DNA of 24,226 bases from JBLHOS01 sp047623825. GTDB lineage: Bacteria > Pseudomonadota > Alphaproteobacteria > Rhodobacterales > Rhodobacteraceae. The notes beneath the pieces were generated by a model that made no database searches, was not told the DNA's origin, and was given only the letters and a program-made list of their open reading frames with translations. This document shows, in pieces, positions 6,363 to 14,173 of this stretch (within the stretch, counting starts at the first letter, position 1; the number at the start of each line of letters is the position of its first letter). The position numbers and the translations under genes are program-made. The stretch covers positions 1 to 24,226 of the forward strand of contig JBLHOS010000047.1 in the NCBI GenBank assembly GCA_047623825.1, given 5' to 3'.

Positions 6363-8717
6363 CTATTCCCCGTAAGGCACCCAGATTGTCTTGACCGCAG
6401 TTGCCGCCTGCAAAAAACGTTTGCCTTGGCCATCCGAGCTTGTCCAATCGACATTGCGACCGTTGTTAACCCAAGTTCGCTTGAGATTAGAGGCTGAGGC
6501 CCCCTCAATCAACGCTGATAGATCTGTGGCTGAGAATGACCAGATCGCATCGACATCCATGTGCCCGGCCAATGGTTTGGCCAACTCAGCATGTGATCCA
6601 GTTAGGATATTCACTACGCCGCCTGGTACGTCAGAGGTGTCGAGTACCTGATAAAGGTCGGTCGCAGACAGCGGTGCGGCCCCTGACGCCACCAAGACCA
6701 CGCGGTTGCCCATCGCGATGGCGGGCGCCATCAGGGACACAAATCCAAGCAATGGGGCCTCATCGGGGCACAGTGCCCCAATGACACCGACTGGTTCGTT
6801 CATCGCCAACGCGATGCCGCGGATTGGCACAGATTTGGCCGCGCCATCAAATTTGTCGGCGTAGGCCGCATAGGTGAACAGGCGTGAGATACTGACCTCA
6901 ACCTCGGCCATGCACTGTTTGGCGGGACGCGTGGTTCCGTCTTGCAGGCGTTGCGCAAACTCATCTGCGCGCGCCGACAGATTTTCGGCAATGTAGTAAA
7001 GGATCTGTGCACGCAGGTGTCCGGTTGTCTTGGACCAGCTGGACGCACCGCGCGCAGCCTCGACCGCATTGCGCACGTCCTTACGATTGCCAAGGCCGAC
7101 ATGGCCCAGAAGTTTGCCCTTGGATGACCAGATCGCCTGCGAATATCCACTATCGGCGCGCACCTGTTTGCCGCCGACATACATCTTTGCGGTGCGGTCC
7201 AGCCCACCTGACATCACCTCATTGGGGGCCTGCGTGGGGGCGACTGGTTTAACCGGTTTGTCGGCAAAATCGGGCTTTAGGTAGGACAATAACCCCTCCC
7301 ACCCGCCTTCGCGGCCAAAGCCACTTTCACGGACGCCGCCGAACCCGGCAGCCGCATCAAAAAGGTTGGTCGCATTGATCCAGACAACACCGGCGGCCAG
7401 TTTAGGGGCGACGTCCAGTGCCAGGTTCAGATTTTCGGTCCAGACGGTCGCGGCCAAGCCATAACGGGTGTTGTTGGCAACCTGCACAGCCTCAGCCGGG
7501 GTGCGGAAGGTGGTTGAGACGAGGACAGGGCCAAAAATCTCCTCCTGCATCAGCTTCGCGGCGGGTGTCAGGCCGGTGATCAGGGTTGGGGGATAAAAGC
7601 ATCCTACTTCAGGCACCGGGATGTCGGCCACAAACGTCTGACCCTCAGTATTCTCGTTGACCATCTGTGAGATGGCTTGGTGCTGGACCGGATCTACCAC
7701 CGCACCAATGTCGATGCATTTGTCCAACGGATCACCGATTCGTAGCTTGTTCATCCGTGCCTTAAGTCGGCTATAGAAATCGTCTGCGATATTTTCTTGG
7801 ATCAGCAGACGGGAGCCTGCGCAGCAAACCTGCCCCTGATTGAACCAGATCGCATCAACCAAGCCTTCAATAGCGCTGTCGATATCGGCGTCATCAAAGA
7901 CGATGTAGGGGGATTTTCCGCCCAACTCCAACGTCAGTGCCTTGCCAGAGCCTGCGGTGGCTTGTCTTATACGGCGCCCCACTTCGGTAGATCCAGTAAA
8001 GGCGACCTTGTTGATATCCGGATGGGTCGTAATCGCCTCACCGGTCCGGCCGTCACCGGTAACGATGTTCACGACGCCTTTGGGTAATCCCGCCTCGCGG
8101 CAGATATCGGCAAATAGCAGGGCGGTCAGCGATGTGTATTCCGCAGGCTTTAGCACAACCGTATTGCCAGCCGCCAAAGCCGGCGCGATTTTCCACGAAA
8201 GCATTAGCAGCGGAAAGTTCCATGGGATCACTTGGCCGCAGACACCTAAAGGTGAATGCCCGGGAAGCTCTTCTGTAAGAAGTTGCGCCAAGCCGGCGTG
8301 ATAATAGAAATGACGCTGCGCCAGTGGGATGTCGATATCGCGGCTTTCGCGGATCGGCTTACCATTATCCAGCGTTTCTAAAACCGCAAAAAGCCGGCTG
8401 TGTTTTTGCAGCAATCGGGCTAGCGCATAAAGATGTCTGGCGCGCTGATGGCCGCTAAGCTTTGACCAGCCGCCAAAGGCCTTGCGCGCGGCAGAAACGG
8501 CGGCGTCGACATCCGATTGCGTCCCTTGCGTCACAGACGCCAGCGGCTCACCGGTTGCAGGATTGCGAGTTTCAAACCCATCGCTGGGTGCCGTAAACTT
8601 GCCGTTGATGAAATGACCGAACGCGCCGTCATGTTTGGTAATCCATGCACGCGCCTCGGTGTCGCCTTCAGGCGCTGGGCCGTAATCCATGGTCTCAAAG
8701 ATCTCTGCAACAGTCAT
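6363..8717 (-). CDS. Double-length aldehyde dehydrogenase (active N half, incomplete C half)
   Basis: A 784-residue protein made of two aldehyde dehydrogenase units; single-domain enzymes are about 500. The first unit (about 35-490) is complete: IPWNFPL with Asn167, the NAD-binding GSTEVGRRI at about 242-250, LELGGKSP with base Glu264, NQGQVCCAGSR with nucleophile Cys298, and EEIFGPVL near 395. The second unit (about 515-784) has the amino-terminal oxidoreductase-like domain (MYVGGKQ, a GVIGALCPDEAPLLGF counterpart of the IPWN loop) but ends at about the position of the missing glutamate motif and has no cysteine motif or catalytic domain. I recall this as a known duplicated family found beside deoC. 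It starts 3 bases after deoC, so the pair is an operon. Oxidation of the acetaldehyde released by DeoC to acetate is a reasonable role, but inferred. Confidence 0.9.
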   Translation of the reverse strand: MTVAEIFETMDYGPAPEGDTEARAWITKHDGAFGHFINGKFTAPSDGFETRNPATGEPLASVTQGTQSDVDAAVSAARKAFGGWSKLSGHQRARHLYALARLLQKHSRLFAVLETLDNGKPIRESRDIDIPLAQRHFYYHAGLAQLLTEELPGHSPLGVCGQVIPWNFPLLMLSWKIAPALAAGNTVVLKPAEYTSLTALLFADICREAGLPKGVVNIVTGDGRTGEAITTHPDINKVAFTGSTEVGRRIRQATAGSGKALTLELGGKSPYIVFDDADIDSAIEGLVDAIWFNQGQVCCAGSRLLIQENIADDFYSRLKARMNKLRIGDPLDKCIDIGAVVDPVQHQAISQMVNENTEGQTFVADIPVPEVGCFYPPTLITGLTPAAKLMQEEIFGPVLVSTTFRTPAEAVQVANNTRYGLAATVWTENLNLALDVAPKLAAGVVWINATNLFDAAAGFGGVRESGFGREGGWEGLLSYLKPDFADKPVKPVAPTQAPNEVMSGGLDRTAKMYVGGKQVRADSGYSQAIWSSKGKLLGHVGLGNRKDVRNAVEAARGASSWSKTTGHLRAQILYYIAENLSARADEFAQRLQDGTTRPAKQCMAEVEVSISRLFTYAAYADKFDGAAKSVPIRGIALAMNEPVGVIGALCPDEAPLLGFVSLMAPAIAMGNRVVLVASGAAPLSATDLYQVLDTSDVPGGVVNILTGSHAELAKPLAGHMDVDAIWSFSATDLSALIEGASASNLKRTWVNNGRNVDWTSSDGQGKRFLQAATAVKTIWVPYGE

Positions 8718-8720
8718 GAC

Positions 8721-9746
8721 TTATCCGATCGCGTGGCGGTAGCTGGCGGAGTAATCGCCGGTTAAGTGATGTTCTAGCTGGCGTTCGATGTCGCCCAGCA
8801 AAGATGATGCCCCAAAGCGGAAGAGATCGGGCTGAAGCCATCGATCGCCCAACTCCTCCTTGATCAAGGCAAGGTAGACCAGAGCGTCCTTGGCCTTGGA
8901 AATCCCACCTGCAGGTTTGTAGCCTACCCGAATGCCAGTGGCGGCCTGATAGGCGCGAATGGCACGGATCATCACCAGACTAACGGGTAGGGTCGCATTG
9001 ACGCTTTCCTTGCCGGTTGAGGTCTTGATGAAATCAGCACCCGCCATCATGCAGATCAGCGATGCGCGGGCGACATTGCGCAGCGTGCCCAGCTCTCCGG
9101 TTGCCAAGATCGCCTTTACATGGGCGTCGCCGCAGGCCTCACGGAAGGTCTTCATCTCATCGTAGAGCTCATGCCAATTGCCCGACAGAACGTGGCGGCG
9201 AGAGATGACGATATCAATTTCCGCGGCCCCCGCCTTTACGCTTTCACCGATCTCAGCGACGCGCAGATGAAACGGCGACAGGCCAGCGGGAAACCCGGTT
9301 GAAACTGCGGCAACCGAAATACCGGATCCGTCCAGAGCCGCAACCGCGGGAGCGACCATATCGTGGTAGACGCAAACGGCGCCAACGGTCAGGTTTGGCA
9401 GGCCCAATTGGTCCAACAGCTCGGCGCGAACCGGATTGCGCGCTTTGGCGCAAATCCGTTGAACGCGGCCGACAGTGTCGTCGCCTGAAAGGGTGGTCAG
9501 ATCGATCAAACTGACGGCTTTGGCCAGCCACGCGGCCTGATACGCCTTTTTGACCGTGCGACGACCGGGCAAGGTCGCCGCGCGCCGCTCAATCGCGGAG
9601 GTGTTGGCCTGAACGCGTGCGACCCAATCCAGATCCAGCGGCATACCGGGATTGCGCGGGCTAAGCACCTGCGGCAGCTGATTGTGCATTGCTGATGCAA
9701 CCTTGGTTTCACTTGATGCCGTAGCCAACAGATCATCCTCCATCAT
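8721..9746 (-). CDS. deoC: Deoxyribose-phosphate aldolase
   Basis: A 341-residue DeoC: it cleaves 2-deoxy-D-ribose 5-phosphate to glyceraldehyde 3-phosphate and acetaldehyde in deoxynucleoside breakdown. The catalytic residues are readable: Lys241 in GADFIKTSTGKE forms the Schiff base, Lys277 in GYKPAGG activates it, and Asp178 in AAEIDIV is the proton-relay acid. The protein carries about 60 extra residues before the barrel compared with the 250-residue E. coli enzyme, as in the longer eukaryote-like class. ATG-ATG at 9746/9743 starts the frame without a strong Shine-Dalgarno site; an internal Met at residue 20 is possible. It is first in an operon with the double aldehyde dehydrogenase and is divergent from rpe across 130 bases, grouping pentose-phosphate functions. 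Confidence 0.95.
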   Translation of the reverse strand: MMEDDLLATASSETKVASAMHNQLPQVLSPRNPGMPLDLDWVARVQANTSAIERRAATLPGRRTVKKAYQAAWLAKAVSLIDLTTLSGDDTVGRVQRICAKARNPVRAELLDQLGLPNLTVGAVCVYHDMVAPAVAALDGSGISVAAVSTGFPAGLSPFHLRVAEIGESVKAGAAEIDIVISRRHVLSGNWHELYDEMKTFREACGDAHVKAILATGELGTLRNVARASLICMMAGADFIKTSTGKESVNATLPVSLVMIRAIRAYQAATGIRVGYKPAGGISKAKDALVYLALIKEELGDRWLQPDLFRFGASSLLGDIERQLEHHLTGDYSASYRHAIG

Positions 9747-9876
9747 ATACGATTAAAAGTTGCATGGGCGCGGCATGGACGCAAGCGGATGCGCTCTGCA
9801 CCTATCGGATGCAACACACCACTGGCGCAATCGCTCATCAAAGGATACATCCAAATCAAAGCAACGGAAGGCTTCC

Positions 9877-10563
9877 ATGCCCTATTCTAAGTTCGACCGA
9901 TCCATAAAAATTGCACCTTCAATCCTGTCAGCGGATTTTGCGAATTTTGGTGCTGAATGCGCCGCGATCGAGGCGCAAGGCGCCGATTGGGTCCATGTAG
10001 ACGTGATGGATGGCCATTTCGTCCCCAACATTACCTTTGGTCCTGCGACCTGTGCAGCGATCCGTCCACATGTGAAAACGGTCATGGACGTGCACCTGAT
10101 GATCGCCCCGGTGGATCCCTATATAGAGGCGTTTGCGCAGGCAGGCGCTGATATAATCACTGCCCACGTTGAGGCAGGCCCGCATATTCACCGGACCGTT
10201 CAGGCGATCCGCGGCGCAGGTGCCAAAGCGGGCGTTGCGCTGAACCCCGGAACCCCGGCGGATGCGGTAGAGTATTTATTGGATATGGTCGATCTGATTT
10301 GTGTGATGACGGTGAACCCCGGTTTTGGTGGTCAAAAGTTCATCCATTCGCAGATCGAAAAGGTTCGCCAATTACGTGCGATGATCGGGGATCGACCGAT
10401 ACATATTGAAATCGATGGCGGTGTGACGCCGGACACCGCCCCGTTGGTGATTGCCGCTGGCGCCGATGTTCTGGTCGCAGGCTCTGCCGTGTTCAAGGGT
10501 GGATCCGTCTCCGATCCTGCGCCTTATGGCGCAAATATGCGTGCGATCCGGGCTGCGGTTTAG
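9877..10563 (+). CDS. rpe: Ribulose-phosphate 3-epimerase
   Basis: A 228-residue TIM-barrel epimerase that interconverts ribulose 5-phosphate and xylulose 5-phosphate in the pentose phosphate and Calvin pathways. Motifs: IAPSILSADFANFG at the first strand, HVDVMDGHFVPNITFGP with the metal-binding His and catalytic Asp, VHLMI, VNPGFGGQKFI, and EIDGGV with the second catalytic Asp. The frame is open further upstream (to 9760), but that stretch is unlike the family, whereas ATG at 9877 has GGAAG about seven bases upstream and gives MPYSKFDRSIKIAPS, the normal beginning. It is divergent from deoC. Nothing here shows whether it also serves carbon fixation. Confidence 0.95.
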   Translation: MPYSKFDRSIKIAPSILSADFANFGAECAAIEAQGADWVHVDVMDGHFVPNITFGPATCAAIRPHVKTVMDVHLMIAPVDPYIEAFAQAGADIITAHVEAGPHIHRTVQAIRGAGAKAGVALNPGTPADAVEYLLDMVDLICVMTVNPGFGGQKFIHSQIEKVRQLRAMIGDRPIHIEIDGGVTPDTAPLVIAAGADVLVAGSAVFKGGSVSDPAPYGANMRAIRAAV

Positions 10564-10854
10564 CCGCCGTGTATCGTTATCTCTGCCGCACTTAGGTTGC
10601 CGCAGGGAATATCGAGGCCGTGATCGTTGATGATCTGTTCTTGGACCGCGATATAGCCGCCGCATTGGATCAATCCCAATCAGGGCCATTTCTGGCTATT
10701 TTCGACTGAAGTCCGACTCCGGGTGACACAGGGTATTCCGGTAGATCCTTTTGCTGAACAGCGTTTGAGGTGCCGGCTCAAGGCATGCTAAGGTTAACAA
10801 TCGCACCGGGCGATGGGTTCGGTTAGGGTGTAAAAAACCAAAGGAGTTTGACTG

Positions 10855-12228
10855 ATGCTCACCAATGACCAACTCGCAAAGTGGGACCGAGATAGCTTTA
10901 TGCATCCCTCAACACATCTGGCCCAGCATGCCCGTGGTGAGACGTCAGGGCGGATCATGAAAACCGGCTCTGGATGTGTCATCGAGGACCGTGATGGCAA
11001 CAAGATGCTGGACGCGTTTGCCGGACTTTATTGTGTGAATGTGGGATATGGCCGCCCAGAGATTGCTGACGCCATCGCCGCCCAAGCAAAGGAGCTGGCA
11101 TATTACCACGCCTATGTGGGTCACGGCACCGAAGTCTCGATCACACTGGCGCAAATGGTCATGGACCGTGCGCCTGCCCATATGAGCCGGGTTTATTTTG
11201 GTCTGGGTGGGTCTGATGCGAATGAAACCAACATTAAACTGGTCTGGTACTACAACAACATCCGTGGGCTACCCGAGAAGAAAAAGATCATCGCACGTTG
11301 GCGTGGATATCACGGTTCGGGGTTGGTCAGCGGCTCATTGACCGGCCTGCCAATGTTCCACAAAAAATTTGATCTTCCGTTGGCGGGGGTGCTGCACACA
11401 ACCGCGCCGTATTATTATCGGCGCGAAGATCTGGGCCTATCGGAAGCCGGCTTTGCCGCGAAATGTGCGGGTGATCTGGAAGATCTGATTGCGCGCGAAG
11501 GGGCCGATACAATCGCTGCCTTTATCGCTGAGCCGCTGCTTGGAACTGGTGGTATTGTGCCTCCGCCTGCTGGCTATTGGGCTGCGATCATGCCGATACT
11601 GGAACGCCATGACATCTTGCTGATCGCCGATGAGGTCGTGACCGGTTTTGGGCGATTGGGTCATATGTTCGCCAGTCCGCATTACGGGATGAAGCCGGAT
11701 ATCATGACCATCGCCAAGGGGCTGACATCCGCCTATGCGCCGCTGTCAGGCTCAATAGTGTCGGACAAAATTTGGAAGGTATTGGAAGAAGGCACTGATG
11801 CATTTGGCCCATTGGCGCATGGCTGGACCTATTCGGCGCATCCGATCGGGGCGGCGGCGGGCGTTGCCAATTTGAAACTTGTCGATAGTTTGGGGCTGCT
11901 TGAGAATGCTGGAACCGTTGGGGCCTACTTGACCGCACAGATGTCGGCCGCATTGGGCGATCATCAGAACGTTGGTGAAGTGCGGGGTGAGGGCATGCTG
12001 ACGGCCGTGGAGCTGGTGGCAGATCGCACGCAACGCCGCTTTTTCGATACGGCAGACAAAACCTCAGCCAAGGTTGTCGCCGCGATTGCCCGCCGTGGCG
12101 TGATCGCGCGCGCGATGCCTGATGGTGATATTTTGGGGTATGCGCCGCCGCTATGCCTGACCATCGCCGAGGCCGATCAGGTTGTCCAAGCGACGCTGGA
12201 TGCTGTGACTGAGGTCTTGGGGAAATAA
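10855..12228 (+). CDS. Class III (omega) aminotransferase
   Basis: A 457-residue PLP enzyme of aminotransferase class III, transferring amino groups between omega-amino acids or amines and pyruvate or another keto acid. Motifs: YFGLGGSDANETNIK at about 114-128 (phosphate-binding turn), WRGYHGSG at about 149-156, LLIADEVVTGFGRLG with Asp259, and TIAKGLTSAYAPL with Schiff-base Lys288. From memory the sequence, including the opening NDQLAKWDRDSFMHPSTHLA-type segment, is very close to the structurally solved Ruegeria sp. TM1040 omega-transaminase (PDB 3FCR), an amine:pyruvate-type enzyme. AAGGAG at 10841-10846, eight bases upstream, fixes the start. It appears monocistronic, with a long hairpin behind it. 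The physiological amine is not identifiable; taurine, beta-alanine or polyamines are candidates. Confidence 0.92.
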   Translation: MLTNDQLAKWDRDSFMHPSTHLAQHARGETSGRIMKTGSGCVIEDRDGNKMLDAFAGLYCVNVGYGRPEIADAIAAQAKELAYYHAYVGHGTEVSITLAQMVMDRAPAHMSRVYFGLGGSDANETNIKLVWYYNNIRGLPEKKKIIARWRGYHGSGLVSGSLTGLPMFHKKFDLPLAGVLHTTAPYYYRREDLGLSEAGFAAKCAGDLEDLIAREGADTIAAFIAEPLLGTGGIVPPPAGYWAAIMPILERHDILLIADEVVTGFGRLGHMFASPHYGMKPDIMTIAKGLTSAYAPLSGSIVSDKIWKVLEEGTDAFGPLAHGWTYSAHPIGAAAGVANLKLVDSLGLLENAGTVGAYLTAQMSAALGDHQNVGEVRGEGMLTAVELVADRTQRRFFDTADKTSAKVVAAIARRGVIARAMPDGDILGYAPPLCLTIAEADQVVQATLDAVTEVLGK

Positions 12229-12232
12229 AGCA

Positions 12233-12284
12233 GAGTGGACCGACCTTGAGCGCAGCACCACGCGCGCTCAGGGTCGGTCTACTC
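12233..12284. terminator. Long bidirectional terminator hairpin
   Basis: GAGT-GGACCGACC-TT-GAGCGC pairs with GCGCTC-AG-GGTCGGTC-T-ACTC, with only small mismatches, between the omega-transaminase stop and the convergent hydrolase stop. The stem is about 20 pairs. It fits a terminator shared by both convergent genes, although T tracts are poor. Confidence 0.7.
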
Positions 12285-12957
12285 AATCGGCAGATTTCAA
12301 AACTCGCCTAATCGACGCAACGCCATCACTAAGCACGCCATGGCCCGCGCCAGGATACGTTTGCGTTTCTACAATAGCGCCAAGTTCACCAAAGACCTCT
12401 CGGCTGTCCTCGGCTCGCTTTAACGGTATGTGGGGGTCCTGTTGGTGAACCGAAATCAAAACCGGCATGCCTTGCAGATTTGTGTAGCCGTCAAAGCGTT
12501 TAGGACGGTAGCCATAGAGTGCGGGATCAGGCGGTCCGGCAGCGTCACTGGTCCCGAGCAATCCCCCCGATAGGCCAAAGGCTGAATGAAGGTCACCGCG
12601 GCGCGCAGCATATTCCAATGCCAGGCAAGCCCCCTGACTGAACCCCGCAACTGAGATTTGGGTTCGTGCAAGCCCGCCTGCGGTCAGTGCCGCAATAGCA
12701 GCATCGATTGCGGCCAGACCTGATTGGACCCAAGGCTCAATCTGTGCGGATGGCGCCAAAAACGATGTCGGCCACCATGTTCCACCCGGTGCCTCTGGTG
12801 CGGCCAATGCCAAATTTGGCAAGTCAAGCGCCTGACCCAGCCCCAAAATGTCGGCGCCAGATGCGCCGCGCCCATGGACCAAGACCAGACCATGTGTGGC
12901 GCGATCCAGACGTGGTCCCGCCATCTTTATGGGAACAAGCGGAGTAGTTTCGGTCAT
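12283..12957 (-). CDS. Alpha/beta hydrolase, phospholipase/carboxylesterase family (MhqD-like)
   Basis: A 224-residue cytoplasmic serine hydrolase of the phospholipase/carboxylesterase family. The triad reads as Ser107 in VAGFSQGA, Asp174 in QQDPHIP and His206 in GAGHGV; HGRGASG at about 28-34 is the oxyanion-hole strand-loop. Its ATG overlaps the stop of the upstream ring-cleaving dioxygenase (12954-12957), so the two are translationally coupled. The same pair, MhqD hydrolase plus MhqO dioxygenase, is known in Bacillus for resistance to methylhydroquinone and other quinone-like electrophiles. A matching role here is inference from family and pairing. The family is also broad in esterase activity, so true substrate is open. 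Confidence 0.85.
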   Translation of the reverse strand: MTETTPLVPIKMAGPRLDRATHGLVLVHGRGASGADILGLGQALDLPNLALAAPEAPGGTWWPTSFLAPSAQIEPWVQSGLAAIDAAIAALTAGGLARTQISVAGFSQGACLALEYAARRGDLHSAFGLSGGLLGTSDAAGPPDPALYGYRPKRFDGYTNLQGMPVLISVHQQDPHIPLKRAEDSREVFGELGAIVETQTYPGAGHGVLSDGVASIRRVLKSAD

Positions 12958-13874
12958 GCGCTGACAGCGATTGGCGGCAAAACCTGCTCAATCTCGGTGC
13001 GCATATGTTCATGCTGTGCGGGCAACATTAGCTTTTCACCCAGATGCGCCAGATCCTCATCAGCGGTAAAACCAGGTGGATCGGTGGCTATCTCAAACAA
13101 TACGCCGCCCGGTTCGCGAAAATAGATGGCGTTGAAATACTGCCGGTCGATAACCGGGGTCACGTTAAACCCGGCGGTCGCCAGTTTTTCACGCCAATCA
13201 AGTTGGACCGCATCAGATTCCGCGCGGAACGCAACGTGGTGGATACTGCCCGCCCCTTGCCGCCCAGTCGGGGCAGCATCCGCGCGCACCAAATCGATAA
13301 CGCCACCGCGCGCATCGCCCGGTGCCTTGAGACGCAGACGCTCTGTCCCAATGCTGGTTTCATGACCGATCTCTTCATATCCAAAGACGTCTGTCAGCAG
13401 GCGTTGCGTTGGGGCAAGATCCTGTTCCCACAATGTGACGGAGTGAAAACCATCAAGACCGGTGTCCGACACGCGGTTTGTCTCAACCAATTCAACCGGT
13501 GCGCCGTCTGGGTCATGCAGGGTAATGACCCGCGCCCCAAACCGCTCAACCGGACCGTCGAAATCAATAGCGTCTTTGGTCAAACGTGCCATCCACGTAT
13601 CAAACTGCCCCCCCGGGACCGAATAGGCATACGCCGACGCCATGCCCGATCCCGATCGACCAGGACCCGCATTCACAAACGGAAAAAACGTCATTATCGT
13701 GCCAGGACTGCCGTCCTGATCGCCATAGTAAAGGTGATAGGTGCCGGGATCATCAAAATTGACGGTCTTTTTGACAAGGCGCTGACCCAGCACCTTGGTA
13801 AAGAAATCGACGTTCGCCTGCGGCGGGCCAGAGATGGCGGTCACGTGGTGCAGTCCGGGAATAGATTTGGTCAT
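12954..13874 (-). CDS. Ring-cleaving dioxygenase, glyoxalase/VOC superfamily (MhqO-like)
   Basis: A 306-residue two-module vicinal-oxygen-chelate protein, the length of MhqO-type ring-cleaving dioxygenases (about 310). Metal ligands are visible as the GLHHVTA histidine at about residue 9 in the first module, SIHHVAF in the second and the glutamate of GVLFEIATDPPGF near the end. HDPDGAPVELVE completes the first module. It leads a two-gene operon with the hydrolase, whose ATG overlaps its stop. The start ATG at 13874 is preceded on the minus strand by CGGAGGTTCC, a good ribosome-binding site. Upstream lie two short palindromes (13911-13926, 13981-13994) that could bind a MarR-type repressor as MhqR does in Bacillus; no such regulator gene is in the window. 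Likely role: oxidative cleavage of quinone or catechol compounds. Confidence 0.87.
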   Translation of the reverse strand: MTKSIPGLHHVTAISGPPQANVDFFTKVLGQRLVKKTVNFDDPGTYHLYYGDQDGSPGTIMTFFPFVNAGPGRSGSGMASAYAYSVPGGQFDTWMARLTKDAIDFDGPVERFGARVITLHDPDGAPVELVETNRVSDTGLDGFHSVTLWEQDLAPTQRLLTDVFGYEEIGHETSIGTERLRLKAPGDARGGVIDLVRADAAPTGRQGAGSIHHVAFRAESDAVQLDWREKLATAGFNVTPVIDRQYFNAIYFREPGGVLFEIATDPPGFTADEDLAHLGEKLMLPAQHEHMRTEIEQVLPPIAVSA

Positions 13875-13910
13875 CGGAACCTCCGAGAATTTGGTGCAAT
13901 AACAATATCA

Positions 13911-13926
13911 TTATATGCGCTTATAA
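13911..13926. promoter_or_regulatory. TTATA-N6-TATAA palindrome upstream of the dioxygenase operon
   Basis: TTATA (13911-13915) and TATAA (13922-13926) form a perfect inverted repeat 37 bases before the dioxygenase start codon, in an AT-rich patch. Size and form fit a MarR- or TetR-type operator over a promoter. This is inference from position and symmetry only. Confidence 0.3.
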
Positions 13927-13980
13927 CTTGTAGGACTACATCGCCGCAGACAACTGCCTTCTGCGCGCGACTTCTGTGCT

Positions 13981-13994
13981 CTTATGAACATAAG
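13981..13994. promoter_or_regulatory. CTTATG-AA-CATAAG palindrome in the dioxygenase/phnD intergenic region
   Basis: Six-base perfect arms separated by two bases, 107 bases upstream of the minus-strand dioxygenase gene and 180 upstream of phnD. It could be an operator for either divergent unit. No cognate regulator can be named. Confidence 0.3.
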
Positions 13995-14052
13995 CGTGCT
14001 GACGGACCTTTTGTGACAACCTGTCGACGCTTTTCCTGTGGATAGCTGGGGT

Positions 14053-14092
14053 TTGACAAGAAACCTTAACAATTCTGTAAGAAACCCGTCAC
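14053..14092 (+). promoter_or_regulatory. phnD promoter with sigma-70 boxes and overlapping Pho-box-like repeat
   Basis: A consensus -35 TTGACA (14053-14058) is followed after 17 bases by TGTAAG (14076-14081), a four-of-six -10 match. Overlapping it, CTGTAAG (14075) and CCGTCAC (14086) are spaced exactly 11 bases apart and each match five of seven positions of the PhoB repeat CTGTCAT, as expected for a Pho box. Phosphonate uptake genes are classical PhoB targets, which adds weight. The two readings compete: with the sigma-70 boxes as drawn, the Pho repeat would sit over the -10 rather than replace the -35. The transcript would have a leader of about 80 bases before the GGGAG ribosome-binding site of phnD. 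Confidence 0.45.
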
Positions 14093-14173
14093 GCTCGTGG
14101 CCTAAACGGCGGTTGATCGCGGCGAATTCTCGCCGCCGATGCAATATATTAACTGAACGTTCGGGAGCTTCCT

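Noticed and set aside
9760..9876. Longer start for rpe at 9760
   Set aside because: The upstream residues are not epimerase-like, and a good ribosome-binding site precedes 9877.
11702..12286. Minus-strand ORF of 194 codons
   Set aside because: Antisense to the omega-transaminase, with low-complexity Pro/Arg/Ser composition; shadow.
13044..14045. Plus-strand ORF of 333 codons
   Set aside because: It lies antisense to the whole dioxygenase gene, has Arg/Cys-rich composition without family motifs, and runs into the intergenic region; a shadow frame.
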